Origin: Pseudomonadota bacterium
GTDB lineage: Bacteria > Bdellovibrionota_C > UBA2361 > SZUA-149 > DAOLCO01
Direction: 5' to 3'
Length of the DNA stretch: 64,000 nt
Assembly (NCBI GenBank): GCA_027487795.1
Contig: JAIYCX010000012.1
Span: forward strand, 1-64,000
Position numbers and translations under genes: made by a program. Within the stretch, counting starts at the first letter, position 1. Each line of letters starts with the position of its first letter. The notes under the pieces are model-generated. The model was not told the DNA's origin. It did not search any database and worked only from the letters and a program-made list of their open reading frames with translations. This document shows positions 33,551-42,720 of this stretch, piece by piece.

Positions 33551-34249
33551 ATGGCAACAGTTAGTGATTCGACGCAAATGGGATTCAGAGACATTACAGG
33601 TATTTTTCGAGGATGCGGGAGTCGTAGTCGGCAAGTTCGACCAGATGAACAACAAAAATGTGCTGAGATTTTATTTCAGCGAAATTCGCTTTCAGACAGG
33701 GGTCTCGAGGAAGTAATAGCGCAACTCGGCACAATAAATAAAGACCATGCTAATTGCTGGCTAAAAAGTTGGTCATGTCAGGTACCTGAATATGAAGTGA
33801 ATACTCTTTCACTTCATCTTACCTACCGGCTCTTTAATGGAGGCTTTCAGGATGGTTTGTTTGTACCTTTAATCACAATTATGACTGATGAAATTTCTCG
33901 AAAAATCTCATTAGTCGAAACTTACAGGACCTTTTTTGGTTGGGGTAAAGAAGCCGTTCGTTTTAAGGATTTATGTCTAAACGACTTACTATACCACGAA
34001 TCTTCTAACGCTGGCGAAGTTTCAATTGATTCAATTGAGCATTTTCTTAGAGGAAAAGAACCTAAGTTAACGCAAATTATGACGCGTTTAGTTAGCAGAT
34101 TTAATTATCCCTTAGGACTTCTAAAAGTCGAAGAGGATTTTTGTCTTTCTTGGAATTTCGCTTCAGGTGGAGAGCAAACTCATAAACGACCTGCTTACAT
34201 TCTTTGCGCGATAGTAGCAACTAAAAAGACTGAGAGTATGGGCGGTTAG
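33551..34249 (+). CDS. Hypothetical protein
   Basis: 232 residues; the start is supported by AAAGGAG nine bases upstream. No signal peptide or membrane segment and no family recognised. The N-terminus (TQMGFRDITGIFRGCGSRSR) is basic, the middle hydrophobic-mixed (NTLSLHLTYRLFNGGFQDGL), and the C-terminal part ends in KRPAYILCAIVATKK. It has a structured leader upstream and a hairpin terminator downstream, so it is an independently controlled unit. Confidence 0.65.
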   Translation: MATVSDSTQMGFRDITGIFRGCGSRSRQVRPDEQQKCAEILFQRNSLSDRGLEEVIAQLGTINKDHANCWLKSWSCQVPEYEVNTLSLHLTYRLFNGGFQDGLFVPLITIMTDEISRKISLVETYRTFFGWGKEAVRFKDLCLNDLLYHESSNAGEVSIDSIEHFLRGKEPKLTQIMTRLVSRFNYPLGLLKVEEDFCLSWNFASGGEQTHKRPAYILCAIVATKKTESMGG

Positions 34250-34274
34250 AAAATAGTATTTTGCAAATTAATAC

Positions 34275-34299
34275 GCGCCTAGAAAAAAATTCTAGGCGC
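34275..34299. terminator. Hairpin terminator
   Basis: GCGCCTAGAA-AAAAA-TTCTAGGCGC, perfect 10-bp stem 26 bp after the stop of the 232-residue gene. No strong T tract follows. Confidence 0.6.
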
Positions 34300-34367
34300 T
34301 AACTTTGGAAGATGTTAATAAATGGTTATTATCGCTCTCTCAAATTGATTTTCAATCAAAATTATAA

Positions 34368-35159
34368 ATGAACAAAATAGAAAACAAAGAAAAGATTGCG
34401 CTAGTTTTATCAGGAGGTGGTGCTCTTGGAGCTGCTCATATTGGTGCAATGAGAGGGCTAGAGGTTAAATATCAGCCAGAATATTTTTGCGGAACATCAG
34501 CTGGAGCGATAGTTGCAGCCGCACTTGCTTGCGGAATGACGGCAGCGGATATTTCTGAGTTCCTAAAACAAAAAAGTTTATTAAAAGTTGCTTTTGATTT
34601 TTCATTTAGAGGAAGTGGTCTGATAAGAGGAAAAAAAATTCTTGAGCTCTTGAGGCAGGTTTACGACGATAAAAATTTCGAAGATTTGCCAAAGGGAACA
34701 AAACTAAGAATCTGTGCTACAAATTTTCAAACCGGTGATGAAGTTATTCTTAAAAGTGGCAGCATTGCTGAAGCAGTAAGAGCTTCACTTTCTGTACCTG
34801 GAATATTTGAGCCATATTGGCTAAATGATGAGCCACTAGTAGACGGAGGGCTCGTTGCAAACCTTCCGCTTGCTTATGCGCTTAAAGATTACAAGGGAGA
34901 TAAAATATTTGCTGTAGATGTTTGTAGCTACATGTCAAAGTCTTATCCACCAGAAAATGTAAAACGTGTTTCCGTAAGGCAGTCCATAGAAAGATCACTA
35001 AGAATCTTTTTCCTAAATCAACAAAAAAACACCCCGCTCGATCCAAGGCTAACCCTAGTAAAACCAAATCTAGAAAACTTTCACAGCGCTGATATTCTAA
35101 AACTAACAAAGATTGAAAATGCTGGATATGAAGCTATTGGGCTTGAAACTGTTATCTAA
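34368..35159 (+). CDS. Patatin-like phospholipase
   Basis: 263 residues. Oxyanion-hole motif SGGGALGAAHIGAMRGL at about 15-31, nucleophile elbow GTSAG with Ser44 and the catalytic dyad partner in DGG with Asp159. This is the bacterial patatin (RssA/YlbK-like) fold, which hydrolyses acyl esters of phospholipids. No signal peptide, so probably cytoplasmic or membrane-peripheral. No type-specific domain for export. Monocistronic; element A follows its stop by 28 bp. Confidence 0.9.
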   Translation: MNKIENKEKIALVLSGGGALGAAHIGAMRGLEVKYQPEYFCGTSAGAIVAAALACGMTAADISEFLKQKSLLKVAFDFSFRGSGLIRGKKILELLRQVYDDKNFEDLPKGTKLRICATNFQTGDEVILKSGSIAEAVRASLSVPGIFEPYWLNDEPLVDGGLVANLPLAYALKDYKGDKIFAVDVCSYMSKSYPPENVKRVSVRQSIERSLRIFFLNQQKNTPLDPRLTLVKPNLENFHSADILKLTKIENAGYEAIGLETVI

Positions 35160-35187
35160 TTTTTAGCTGAATTAAAAAATATATAAA

Positions 35188-35339
35188 AAGCCCAGAGTGT
35201 TTTAGTCTAATTTTGCGGACTTCGAGTAAATTTTTTTCCTCAGCTATATTTAGCTGGAAAAAATTTAGGGCACCTCGGAGCTACATTCCAGGTGGAATGT
35301 GCGAGAATGAGCAAAATTAGACTAAAACGCTCTGGGCTT
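35188..35339 (+). repeat. Structured intergenic element, family 1, copy A
   Basis: 28-bp arms 35188-35215 and 35312-35339 (outer ends AAGCCCAGAG and CTCTGGGCTT), one difference that is a U-G pair on the plus strand. Core 35216-35311: CGGACTTCGAG, a nested hairpin AAATTTTTTTCC/GGAAAAAATTT with CAGCTA-TATT-TAGCTG inside, then CTCGGAG (pairs with CTTCGAG), then ACATTCC-AGGT-GGAATGT. It lies between the convergent patatin and bcp genes. Related copies are at 59729 and, inverted, 61023. Confidence 0.85.
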
Positions 35340-35357
35340 GATAGCCAATATAGACAA

Positions 35358-35831
35358 TTACTTTTTTAGCTTTTTAATCTCAGCCAAAACCTCTTCTGCA
35401 TGCCCTTCAGGTTTTACTTTCTCATAAATCTTCAAAATTTTTCTATCAGGGCCAAGTATAAATGTTTTTCGGTGAAAGCCTTGAAACTTTTTACCCATAA
35501 AAGTTTTCTCACCATAGGTGTCATACTTTGTTCCAACTGCACCATCAGAATCAGAAAGATAAACTCCTTCTAAACCGGCCTTTTCACAAAACTTAGTCTT
35601 AGTCTTTTGATCTCCGCCTGAGATTCCAATAACCATCGCGTTTACACTAGCAAATTTCTTCAAATATGAAGTAAATCCCTTAGCTTCTATGGTACATCCC
35701 GGAGTATTATCTTTAGGATAAAAGAATAGTACAACATAATCTTCTTTAAAATCTTTAAGCGATAGCTTCTCCCCGTTCTGATCTAGTAATGAAAAAGCTG
35801 GTGCTTTTGATCCTTCTTTTAATGTGGTCAT
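35358..35831 (-). CDS. bcp: Thiol peroxidase Bcp / PrxQ peroxiredoxin
   Basis: 157 residues. Peroxidatic Cys46 in FYPKDNTPGCTIEAKGF. A second Cys at 82 (TKFCEKAG) matches the alpha3-located resolving Cys of one PrxQ subtype, instead of the more common Cys five residues after the first. It reduces hydrogen peroxide and organic hydroperoxides using thioredoxin. Cytoplasmic. Spacing to recQ upstream is 40 bp on the same strand, so the two may be co-transcribed. Confidence 0.92.
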   Translation of the reverse strand: MTTLKEGSKAPAFSLLDQNGEKLSLKDFKEDYVVLFFYPKDNTPGCTIEAKGFTSYLKKFASVNAMVIGISGGDQKTKTKFCEKAGLEGVYLSDSDGAVGTKYDTYGEKTFMGKKFQGFHRKTFILGPDRKILKIYEKVKPEGHAEEVLAEIKKLKK

Positions 35832-35871
35832 GATTTTTATCTCTTATTTTTATATATGCTAATACAATTTA

Positions 35872-37701
35872 TTACGTCAAGGATTCACTTAAAACCTTCA
35901 AAAATCCCTCGCCGTACTTAGATAACTTAGACTCCCCTACTCCAGATATCTGTCTAAGTTTTTCTAAGCTCAAAGGTTTTTCAGCTGCCATTTGTTGTAA
36001 GGTGCTATCATGAAAAATAATATAAGGTGGAATACTTTGTTCATTTGCTAGCTTTTTTCTGTATTCTCTTAGACGATTAAATAAACTTTGACTATCTGTT
36101 GATAGAGTAATCTTTTCAGTCTTTTGTTTGCTGCCATTTTTCTTTACAACTACCCTTCCGATACTATCTTTTCTGAGACTAAATGAAACTTGACCTTTTA
36201 AAATACTAGAACTTTTTTCAGTCAAAAGTATTGATCCATATCCTTCGATATCAACATCCAAATACCCCGCTGCTAATAATTGGCGAAAGCAAGAGTGCCA
36301 ATCTGTATCTGTAAATTCTTTTCCAATTCCATAAGTAGATAATTGAGAATGTCTAAATTGTCTTATCTTTTCCGTTTCTCTTCCAAGTAAAACATCTATT
36401 AAGTGATTTACTCCAAATCGCTGTCCTGTTCTAAATACCGTAGAAAGGGCCTTTTGTGCTTGAGTGGTACCGTCAAATGTCTCAACTTTAGTTAAGCAAT
36501 TATCACAATTACCACATTCTCCTTGATGTTCATCTCCGAAATATCTAAGTAATACTTGCCTGCGGCAAGATGCACTCTCACATAAGCCTATTAGCGCATT
36601 CATTCTTCGATTCTCAAACATTTTTCTTTCCTCAGAAAGTTCTGATCCAGAAATCATTTTTCGAAGTTGCACAACATCTGCTATTCCGTACACCATCCAA
36701 GCAGTACTAGCTAGACCATCTCGCCCTGCCCTACCCGTCTCTTGATAATATGATTCTATACTTTTTGGTAAATCTAAGTGCGCTACAAAACGAACATTTG
36801 GCTTATCAATCCCCATACCAAAAGCAATAGTTGCACACATTATAATATTCTCTTCTTTAATAAATATGTCTTGATTTTTTGCTCTGACTCCTGCGCTAAG
36901 TCCTGCATGATAAGGTAATGCCCTAATGCCTTCCTTGTTTAGTATCTCAGCGGTTTTTTCTACTTTATCCCTGCTCATGCAATAAACAATGCCTGAATCA
37001 CTAGCATGCTCTTCTTTTATAAAATTTAAAAGCTGCTTTCTGGGAGTGTCCTTAATGCCTATTCTATATTTAATGTTAGGCCTATCAAAACCTGAGACAA
37101 AAACTTTTGCTTTTTTCTCAAGCTTATCAAATCCTAATTTGCTTATTATTTCAGCACGGGTAACTTCATCAGCAGTTGCTGTTAGTGCTATCATTGGTAC
37201 ATTAGGAAATTTTTCTTTTAACTTACCTAATTGTAGATACTCAGGTCTAAAATCATGTCCCCACTGAGAAACGCAATGCGCTTCATCAATTGCAAAAAGA
37301 GAAAGCTCCAAAGTACTTAAGAAATCTAAAAAGCTATCTGATAATAATCTTTCAGGAGTTACATAAAGTATTTTAACTTTACCTGCTTTAATTTGTCCGT
37401 ATATTTTAGATTGTTTATCCCCTGTCAAAGTAGAATTTAAAAACTCAGCGCTTACTCCAAACTCCTTCAAAGCCCCTACTTGGTTTTGCATCAGTGCAAT
37501 TAGTGGAGAAACTATTACAGATAAACCTTCAAAAACTAAAGCAGGTACTTGATAACATAAAGACTTCCCCCCACCTGTTGGCATTAATACAAGGGCATCT
37601 TGTCCTTTAGTTACATGATTTATGACTTCTTCTTGTAGGCCTCTAAACCCAGAAAAACCAAAAACAGTGTTTAATATTTGTTTTGATTTATTTTCTTCCA
37701 T
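35872..37701 (-). CDS. recQ: ATP-dependent DNA helicase RecQ
   Basis: 609 residues. Motif 0 [14 protein letters not shown], Walker [17 protein letters not shown] box in [19 protein letters not shown], motif [13 protein letters not shown]. The RQC zinc cluster follows ([15 protein letters not shown] with CGNCDNC), then a winged helix and a C-terminal HRDC domain (about 530-609). A 3'-5' helicase in recombination-dependent repair and replication restart. Full length with all domains in the usual order. It lies between bcp and a one-helix membrane protein on the same strand. Confidence 0.95.
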   Translation of the reverse strand: MEENKSKQILNTVFGFSGFRGLQEEVINHVTKGQDALVLMPTGGGKSLCYQVPALVFEGLSVIVSPLIALMQNQVGALKEFGVSAEFLNSTLTGDKQSKIYGQIKAGKVKILYVTPERLLSDSFLDFLSTLELSLFAIDEAHCVSQWGHDFRPEYLQLGKLKEKFPNVPMIALTATADEVTRAEIISKLGFDKLEKKAKVFVSGFDRPNIKYRIGIKDTPRKQLLNFIKEEHASDSGIVYCMSRDKVEKTAEILNKEGIRALPYHAGLSAGVRAKNQDIFIKEENIIMCATIAFGMGIDKPNVRFVAHLDLPKSIESYYQETGRAGRDGLASTAWMVYGIADVVQLRKMISGSELSEERKMFENRRMNALIGLCESASCRRQVLLRYFGDEHQGECGNCDNCLTKVETFDGTTQAQKALSTVFRTGQRFGVNHLIDVLLGRETEKIRQFRHSQLSTYGIGKEFTDTDWHSCFRQLLAAGYLDVDIEGYGSILLTEKSSSILKGQVSFSLRKDSIGRVVVKKNGSKQKTEKITLSTDSQSLFNRLREYRKKLANEQSIPPYIIFHDSTLQQMAAEKPLSLEKLRQISGVGESKLSKYGEGFLKVLSESLT

Positions 37702-37740
37702 ACAGCTTCTTCCACCTTGCCCGCGCCTACAATTACACTA

Positions 37741-38340
37741 TTAATGAATCATCATCTCGTCAGAGGACTTGGAAGAAATAATTTCACTAAGTTCTTTAAT
37801 TTCTCTTTTTATAGTATCAAGATTTTGATCTAAGGAATTACTTATTTCTTGCTCTCGCTTTTCCATCTCTATTATAGACCAAGCTGGGAGCTTGTTTCCT
37901 TCTTTACTTCTTTTATCCTCAAGTACCCTGCGATTCACTTGGGCTTTAAAAAGTAATGCTATTAATTCAAATCTTTCAGTAAAGGCGATTTCTAGGTTAG
38001 CGACATTATGGCCAGGGGTATTTAACTTCTCCGTCATCATTAAACACTTAGTAACAAAATCTTGATTATGATTTCTTAGAGTAAGTAAAGAATCAGTAGA
38101 ACTTGCGACATCTAGATAAGGAACTTTTAAAATAATTTGAAGGGCCCTACTGTAATCTCCTAATTCTATAAAACTTGAAAACTCAAGTAGAGATTTCTTT
38201 TTCTCTGAGTTTATAGCTTTTGCTCTTAAACTTTTTAAAAAGTCATAGAGAGGTTTTAACAAAACCAAAGAAAAATACCCTGCCATTGTCAATCCCGCGA
38301 CAACTAAACTAGCAGTAACTAATAGCTCAAAAAATTTCAA
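37741..38340 (-). CDS. Hypothetical membrane-anchored protein
   Basis: 199 residues. One N-terminal membrane helix (LLVTASLVVAGLTMAGYFSLVLL) is followed by a soluble helical domain with coiled-coil character at the end (EMEKREQEISNSLDQNLDTI). No family recognised. It is the first gene of a possible minus-strand unit with recQ, 39 bp apart. Divergent from the cysteine desulfurase gene. Role unknown. Confidence 0.6.
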   Translation of the reverse strand: MKFFELLVTASLVVAGLTMAGYFSLVLLKPLYDFLKSLRAKAINSEKKKSLLEFSSFIELGDYSRALQIILKVPYLDVASSTDSLLTLRNHNQDFVTKCLMMTEKLNTPGHNVANLEIAFTERFELIALLFKAQVNRRVLEDKRSKEGNKLPAWSIIEMEKREQEISNSLDQNLDTIKREIKELSEIISSKSSDEMMIH

Positions 38341-38456
38341 AGTTTCTCTCCTCTTTAATAGTGCTTAATTTAGCATGATTTTGTATCTGCTAGAAAATAT
38401 TTTATTGAAATTCTTCATTTTTCTTCTTAGCCAAAATAGGACATAATAGCGAAACT

Positions 38457-39662
38457 ATGATTTATCTTGACCATAATGCAACAACCATTCCCGTACCTGG
38501 CCTAAGTTCGGTCGTTTCACCGTATTTGAGCAGTAGCTTTGGAAATCCTTCTAGTTCTAATTACTTAGCAGGTAGAGAGGCTAAAGAAGCAATAGAAAAG
38601 AGTAGGGAACAACTAGCCTCTTTAGTAGACTGCTCACCAGAAGAAATAATTTTTACCAGTGGCGGGACAGAGGCTATATATTTAAGCTTTCTTGGCTTAT
38701 TAGATCGTCTGAAAGAGCCCACTGCTGCTGATTTTACTAATAAAATAGCAATTTCTAGAGTAGAGCATTCGGCGGTACAAGATGCTGCTAAATATATCGC
38801 TAGCTTAACTTCTGGGGGCCTAGCTTCTACAGAAATTACGAATCTAGAAATAAACAGTGATCTTTCTATAGGTTCATTAACATTAGACCAACAGAAGGGG
38901 ATAAAGATCGTTGCTAGTATGTTAGCAAATAATGAAACTGGAATATTTCATGATCCCTCTGCATTTTTGAATTCACTAGATACTATTAATTCGGATTACG
39001 AATTCTTATCTGATCCTGTTCAAACAATAGGTAAAACAAACTTTTCTTTCTCAAAATCGCGCGCCTCGATCTCATTTCTTTCTGCTCATAAATTTGGCGG
39101 TCCAAAGGGGATAGGGGCTTTACTAGTTAAAAAGAATTCTAAGTGGAAGCCAAGTTTTGTAGGCGGTGGACAAGAGCAGGGTAGGAGGGGGGGAACGGAG
39201 TCCGTGCCTTTAATAGTTGGCCTAGGCCATGCAGCTGTTAATGCAAAAAAGTCTCTTGCGGACGGTTATGAGGAAGAAATAAAAATACTAAGAGATAAGT
39301 TTGAAGAAACTTTATTATCAGAAATTAAAAACATAGAAATAGTAGGGCAGGGTAAAAAAAGACTACCAAATACTTCTTGTTTTTTAACTTCTGGTGTTAT
39401 CGGTGGTGAGGTATCAAAAGCGATTTCACTTAAAGATATATGTATTTCTTCGGGCTCTGCTTGTAGTTCTGGGTCAATTAATCCATCAAAGGTACTGGTC
39501 GCCCTAGGATACTCTACTACTAAAGCAATATCAGCTTTAAGAGTAAGTTTTGGCCATGGAAACACTCTAGAAGAGATACCAATTGTTGTAAAAGAGTTAA
39601 AAAATATAGTCTCTGAAATGAGGCTGAAAAATGAATCTAAGTTATCAAAATTAATGTCATGA
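38457..39662 (+). CDS. Cysteine desulfurase (NifS/IscS family)
   Basis: 401 residues. N-terminal YLDHNATT, PLP-contacting His104 (VEHSAV), ASMLANNETG, the Schiff-base Lys212 in SAHKFGGPKG and the sulfur-accepting Cys336 in the loop GSACSSGS. The long loop is that of group I (IscS/NifS) enzymes, which remove sulfur from cysteine for Fe-S clusters and tRNA thiolation. No iscU, iscR or mnmA is next to it, so the exact role is open. It overlaps hemH by four bases (ATGA), implying translational coupling. Confidence 0.9.
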   Translation: MIYLDHNATTIPVPGLSSVVSPYLSSSFGNPSSSNYLAGREAKEAIEKSREQLASLVDCSPEEIIFTSGGTEAIYLSFLGLLDRLKEPTAADFTNKIAISRVEHSAVQDAAKYIASLTSGGLASTEITNLEINSDLSIGSLTLDQQKGIKIVASMLANNETGIFHDPSAFLNSLDTINSDYEFLSDPVQTIGKTNFSFSKSRASISFLSAHKFGGPKGIGALLVKKNSKWKPSFVGGGQEQGRRGGTESVPLIVGLGHAAVNAKKSLADGYEEEIKILRDKFEETLLSEIKNIEIVGQGKKRLPNTSCFLTSGVIGGEVSKAISLKDICISSGSACSSGSINPSKVLVALGYSTTKAISALRVSFGHGNTLEEIPIVVKELKNIVSEMRLKNESKLSKLMS

Positions 39663-40804
39663 AAAATAATAAAAGCCATAAATACTTTCTAGGAACAAAA
39701 GATTTCTCACATAACTATTCTCCAAAAGTTGGGATACTGTTAGTTAATCTGGGCACTCCTGATCATCCAACAACCAAACATGTTAGAGTTTATCTTAGAG
39801 AGTTTTTAAATGATTCAAGAATTATTGAAATACCTAGGTGGCTTTGGAAGATTATTCTTGAAGGCATAATACTTTGGACTAGACCTCAAAGAGTAGCTAA
39901 ACTTTATAAGTCTATTTGGACAGAAGGGGGCTCTCCACTTCTTGTTTTTACAAAGGCCTTGGCAATGAAAACTGATATTGCTGCTACTAAAAAATACGGC
40001 TCTCAAGTGAAAGTATCATTTGGTATGCGCTACGGTAATCCTTCCGTTTCAAGTGCTCTTAGAGAATTAAAAGATCAAGGTTGCACCAGATTTATATATC
40101 TACCACTATTTGGACAATATTCAGCAACAACTGTCGGCTCTGCTTATGATGCATTAGCAGACGAGCTAAAAAAATGGCGCTGGGTTCCTGATATTAGGAC
40201 TATCAATCAATTTCATGATCATCCAGCTTATATAAAATGTTTGGCTGACAATATAAGAAATCACTGGGCCGTAAAAGGAAGATCAGATAAATTATTAATG
40301 TCCTTTCACGGAGTGCCTTTAAGATACGTTCTTGCTGGTGATCCTTACCATTGTCACTGTCATAAGACTGCAAGGCTAGTTGCAGAAGAACTAGGGCTAA
40401 GTAAAGAAGAATACGTAGTAAGCTTTCAGTCTCAATTTGGAAAAGAAGAGTGGGTAAAACCTGCAACAGATAAGGTTATAGAAGGTCTAGCAAAATCGGG
40501 CCTTAAATCCCTAGATGTAATTTGTCCTGGTTTTATTTGTGACTGTCTTGAAACCTTAGAAGAAATAGAAGAAGAGAATAAAGAAGTTTTCTTACACAAC
40601 GGCGGAGAAAAATTTTCATATATTCACTCAATCAATGACTCAGATGCATTTGCCACAGCACTGTTGGAAATCTGTAAAGATTCTCTTACTGGCTGGGCTT
40701 CTGAAGACTTGGAATCGGCGCTACCAAAGCTAAAAGAGGAAGGGGAAAAGACGGATAAGATTTTTAATGAAAGGATGTGCTTGAAGGAACAGGCTTTTTA
40801 TTAG
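39659..40804 (+). CDS. hemH: Ferrochelatase (protoporphyrin ferrochelatase)
   Basis: 381 residues. VGILLVNLGTPDHPT at the N-terminus, the catalytic-His region MSFHGVPLRYV and the late VICPGFICDCLETLEEI are ferrochelatase signatures. It inserts Fe(II) into protoporphyrin IX, the last step of classic heme synthesis. The Cys/His-rich YHCHCHKTA matches the GDPYHCQC block seen in proteobacterial enzymes. Overlap with the desulfurase gene links sulfur/Fe-S supply with heme synthesis. The start overlaps the previous stop; an N-terminal extension of about 20 residues precedes the core. Confidence 0.93.
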   Translation: MKNNKSHKYFLGTKDFSHNYSPKVGILLVNLGTPDHPTTKHVRVYLREFLNDSRIIEIPRWLWKIILEGIILWTRPQRVAKLYKSIWTEGGSPLLVFTKALAMKTDIAATKKYGSQVKVSFGMRYGNPSVSSALRELKDQGCTRFIYLPLFGQYSATTVGSAYDALADELKKWRWVPDIRTINQFHDHPAYIKCLADNIRNHWAVKGRSDKLLMSFHGVPLRYVLAGDPYHCHCHKTARLVAEELGLSKEEYVVSFQSQFGKEEWVKPATDKVIEGLAKSGLKSLDVICPGFICDCLETLEEIEEENKEVFLHNGGEKFSYIHSINDSDAFATALLEICKDSLTGWASEDLESALPKLKEEGEKTDKIFNERMCLKEQAFY

Positions 40805-40857
40805 GCTTTATTTATCTGCACTAAACATGGTTTCTGTGTCTTACGCTTGCAGGGACA

Positions 40858-40889
40858 TCGAGGCCACCGCGAGTTTTTGAACTTTACTT
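40858..40889 (+). repeat. Diverged copy of the element D core motif
   Basis: TCGAGGCCACCGCGAGTTT and then GAACTTTACTT parallels ACTGAAGCCACCG...TTTCGGAACTT at 20343 and 25734. It lies 54 bp after the hemH stop. No long arms are evident. Confidence 0.4.
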
Positions 40890-40953
40890 AATTTTATAAA
40901 TAAAGAGAAATGACAGGGGAAAAAGACAAGAATCAAGGACTTATTAAGTCCCT

Positions 40954-40983
40954 CTTAGGAGCAAGTAGAACCTTGCTCCTAAG
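40954..40983. terminator. Strong hairpin between hemH and atpE
   Basis: CTTAGGAGCAAG-TAGAAC-CTTGCTCCTAAG, perfect 12-bp stem, with a second small hairpin GGACTT/AAGTCC just before it. It lies between convergent hemH and atpE and could terminate both; no T tract on either side. Confidence 0.65.
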
Positions 40984-41004
40984 ATAAATTATAGAATCTT
41001 ATGA

Positions 41005-41334
41005 TTATATAATTTGGAAAGCGATAACTAATACGAAAAGTACTAGTGACTCGATGAAAACAAGTGCTAATAGCCAAGGCAAGAACATTGCGCCTGCTGC
41101 ACCTGGATTTCTTCCGATGCTATCTAAAGCAGCTGAAATTGCTTTTGCTTGAGCATTAGTAGCACCAAACACTGCAAGTCCAATCGCTAAAGCAGCGCAA
41201 GATCTTGTTGATAAAATTTCTGATGCACCAGCAGATGCTGCTACTACTTCTTCAGCTATTGCTGGAGCAGATACCATAGCATTAACAACAGCCGCACTTG
41301 CGATTGTTTTAATAGTTGATTTTAGACCCTTCAT
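41005..41334 (-). CDS. atpE: ATP synthase F0 subunit c with signal-like N-terminal extension
   Basis: 109 residues, about 30 longer than a standard c subunit. Residues 1-28 look like a cleavable signal (ending APAIA before EE), as in several deltaproteobacterial c subunits. Helix 1 holds Gln62 (NAQAKAISAALDSIGRNP), the polar loop is RNPGA, and helix 2 has the ion-binding Glu95 followed by Ser96 (FIESLVLF). Gln62, Glu95 and Ser96 line up with the Na+-liganding Gln32, Glu65 and Ser66 of Ilyobacter, but the stabilising Tyr70 is Phe100 and Thr67 is Leu. Ion choice is therefore undecided. The F1 genes are not in this window. Confidence 0.92.
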   Translation of the reverse strand: MKGLKSTIKTIASAAVVNAMVSAPAIAEEVVAASAGASEILSTRSCAALAIGLAVFGATNAQAKAISAALDSIGRNPGAAGAMFLPWLLALVFIESLVLFVLVIAFQII

Positions 41335-41433
41335 ATTTCTCCTTACTAAGTTAAATAAAGGTAGTCTTATTCTTTTAAACTACCCACTCTCATTTATGAG
41401 ATTTTTTTATAAATCACCGTTGCTTAAAATTAA

Positions 41434-42114
41434 TTAATGCTCATGTGATACGCCAAGCCTTATATAAATCATTGTTAACAATGAAAATACAAACGCTTGA
41501 ATAAAACTAACAATGGTTCCCAAAACATACAGAGCAACTGTTAAAAAGAAAACAGGTGTGCCCTCAGTTAGTTTTGAAAAAACCCCTAAAACTGTATGAT
41601 CTCCAGTCATATTTCCATAAAGCCTAATGCTTAGAGAAATTGGTCTAACTATGTGACTGATTAGTTCTATAGGAAAAAGTAAAAATCCTAGTAGAAATAC
41701 CGGGCCCCAAAGGTGGGAGATAAAGCCCTTAAATCCTATAGCCTTAACAGTCCAAAAATTATAAAGACCAAAAACTACTAAAGCTACGCCTAAATTAAAA
41801 TGCATAGCATCTGTTGGCATTTCCAGCCCCGGCACTAGTCCTATTATATTTAGGAAAAACAGATATAAGAATAAACAGCATATAAAAGGTAGGTATTTCC
41901 TATTTTCCTTACCCATACTTGAGTCGCCTAGCCACACTATAAAAAGTGCTGTGGACTCGAAAATCATCTTTAGTCCAAACTTAGCTTCTGGCAAATAAGG
42001 TGCATTTGATTTAGAAAGCTGCTTCTTAGCTTTCATTCCAGCAAGCACAAGACCTGCGCCAATTAGGCCCGCAGTTACAAGTCTATTTTCTATAAATAAA
42101 TATCCGGCAGACAT
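41434..42114 (-). CDS. atpB: ATP synthase F0 subunit a
   Basis: 226 residues, several membrane helices. The essential Arg164 lies in SLSIRLYGNMTGDH and the last helix carries the conserved IQAFVFSLLTMIYI. Together with the c ring it forms the ion channel of the F0 motor in the inner membrane. The start codon overlaps the stop of a tiny upstream ORF (TAATG), and no ribosome site is visible, so translation is probably coupled. atpE follows after 99 bp. Split F0 (a, c) and F1 operons are known in several proteobacterial lineages. Confidence 0.93.
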   Translation of the reverse strand: MSAGYLFIENRLVTAGLIGAGLVLAGMKAKKQLSKSNAPYLPEAKFGLKMIFESTALFIVWLGDSSMGKENRKYLPFICCLFLYLFFLNIIGLVPGLEMPTDAMHFNLGVALVVFGLYNFWTVKAIGFKGFISHLWGPVFLLGFLLFPIELISHIVRPISLSIRLYGNMTGDHTVLGVFSKLTEGTPVFFLTVALYVLGTIVSFIQAFVFSLLTMIYIRLGVSHEH

Positions 42115-42200
42115 TAGTCAAAAATTAATGCTATTAATGCTGCGCCTATTACCATAAGGTTGCCAGCGCATGCAAACTTAAGTTTCCATCTGTTATTCAA
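42114..42200 (-). CDS. Candidate 28-residue membrane peptide coupled to atpB
   Basis: TTG start at 42200 overlaps the upstream gene's stop by four bases (TTGA) and its TAA overlaps the atpB ATG. The sequence (NNRWKLKFACAGNLMVIGAA plus LIALIFD) is a short basic head plus one hydrophobic segment. Both junction overlaps and the membrane-like composition argue for translation, but the start is non-AUG and the length near noise. It may be an AtpZ-like remnant or a coupling peptide. Confidence 0.4.
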   Translation of the reverse strand: MNNRWKLKFACAGNLMVIGAALIALIFD

Positions 42201-42511
42201 ACAGCCCTATCTTTTGGCCTATACAAATAATAAAGAATTAAAAGGGCTAAAAATAAGGAAATAACAAAAGTAAGCACTAAGTCTGTGAAGTCTAATGATT
42301 GTCTATTCTTATAACTAATCAAGATACATAAAATTAGTATAGCTTTTCCAAGTAGTATTTGAATTATCGTCTTAACTAACTGACTTATTGTTAATTGAGT
42401 TGTTGCTGACTTATAACTAAGTAGTTTAACAAGGCCAAGATTTCCAACCGTTATAGAAAAAGTAAAAAAGAATCCTAAGTATTTTTCTAAAGAGAAATAA
42501 TTTTCAATCAT
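42197..42511 (-). CDS. Small membrane protein in the atpI position
   Basis: 104 residues with three or four hydrophobic segments (YLGFFFTFSITVGNLGLVKL; TIIQILLGKAILILCILIS; LVLTFVISLFLALLILYYLY), ending in the basic PKDRAV. It lies directly before the atpB block like AtpI/AtpZ proteins, which help c-ring assembly or Mg transport. Sequence similarity is too weak for a firm AtpI call. Divergent from dnaA with about 210 bp between. Confidence 0.6.
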   Translation of the reverse strand: MIENYFSLEKYLGFFFTFSITVGNLGLVKLLSYKSATTQLTISQLVKTIIQILLGKAILILCILISYKNRQSLDFTDLVLTFVISLFLALLILYYLYRPKDRAV

Positions 42512-42720
42512 TTTATTTTTTTCTTTTCATTACTCTCGTTACTTTAAGTTAGTGTAAGTAACTTTTTTATTCTTCTCTTTTTTTTCTCTGCTGTTGTCTT
42601 TTGTTTATAAGTCTGGCTTACTCATTTATCTTTGAATTTTTATTTTATGTTTTGAACTTATAAAGATAAAATAATTAATTCAAATGATGATGAAGAAACA
42701 AGCTTATCAGGAAATTATTG

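Noticed and set aside
35188-35339. Simple Rho-independent terminator
   Set aside because: The arms are 28 bp, the core is about 95 bp and structured, no T tract follows, and the core recurs elsewhere in either orientation.
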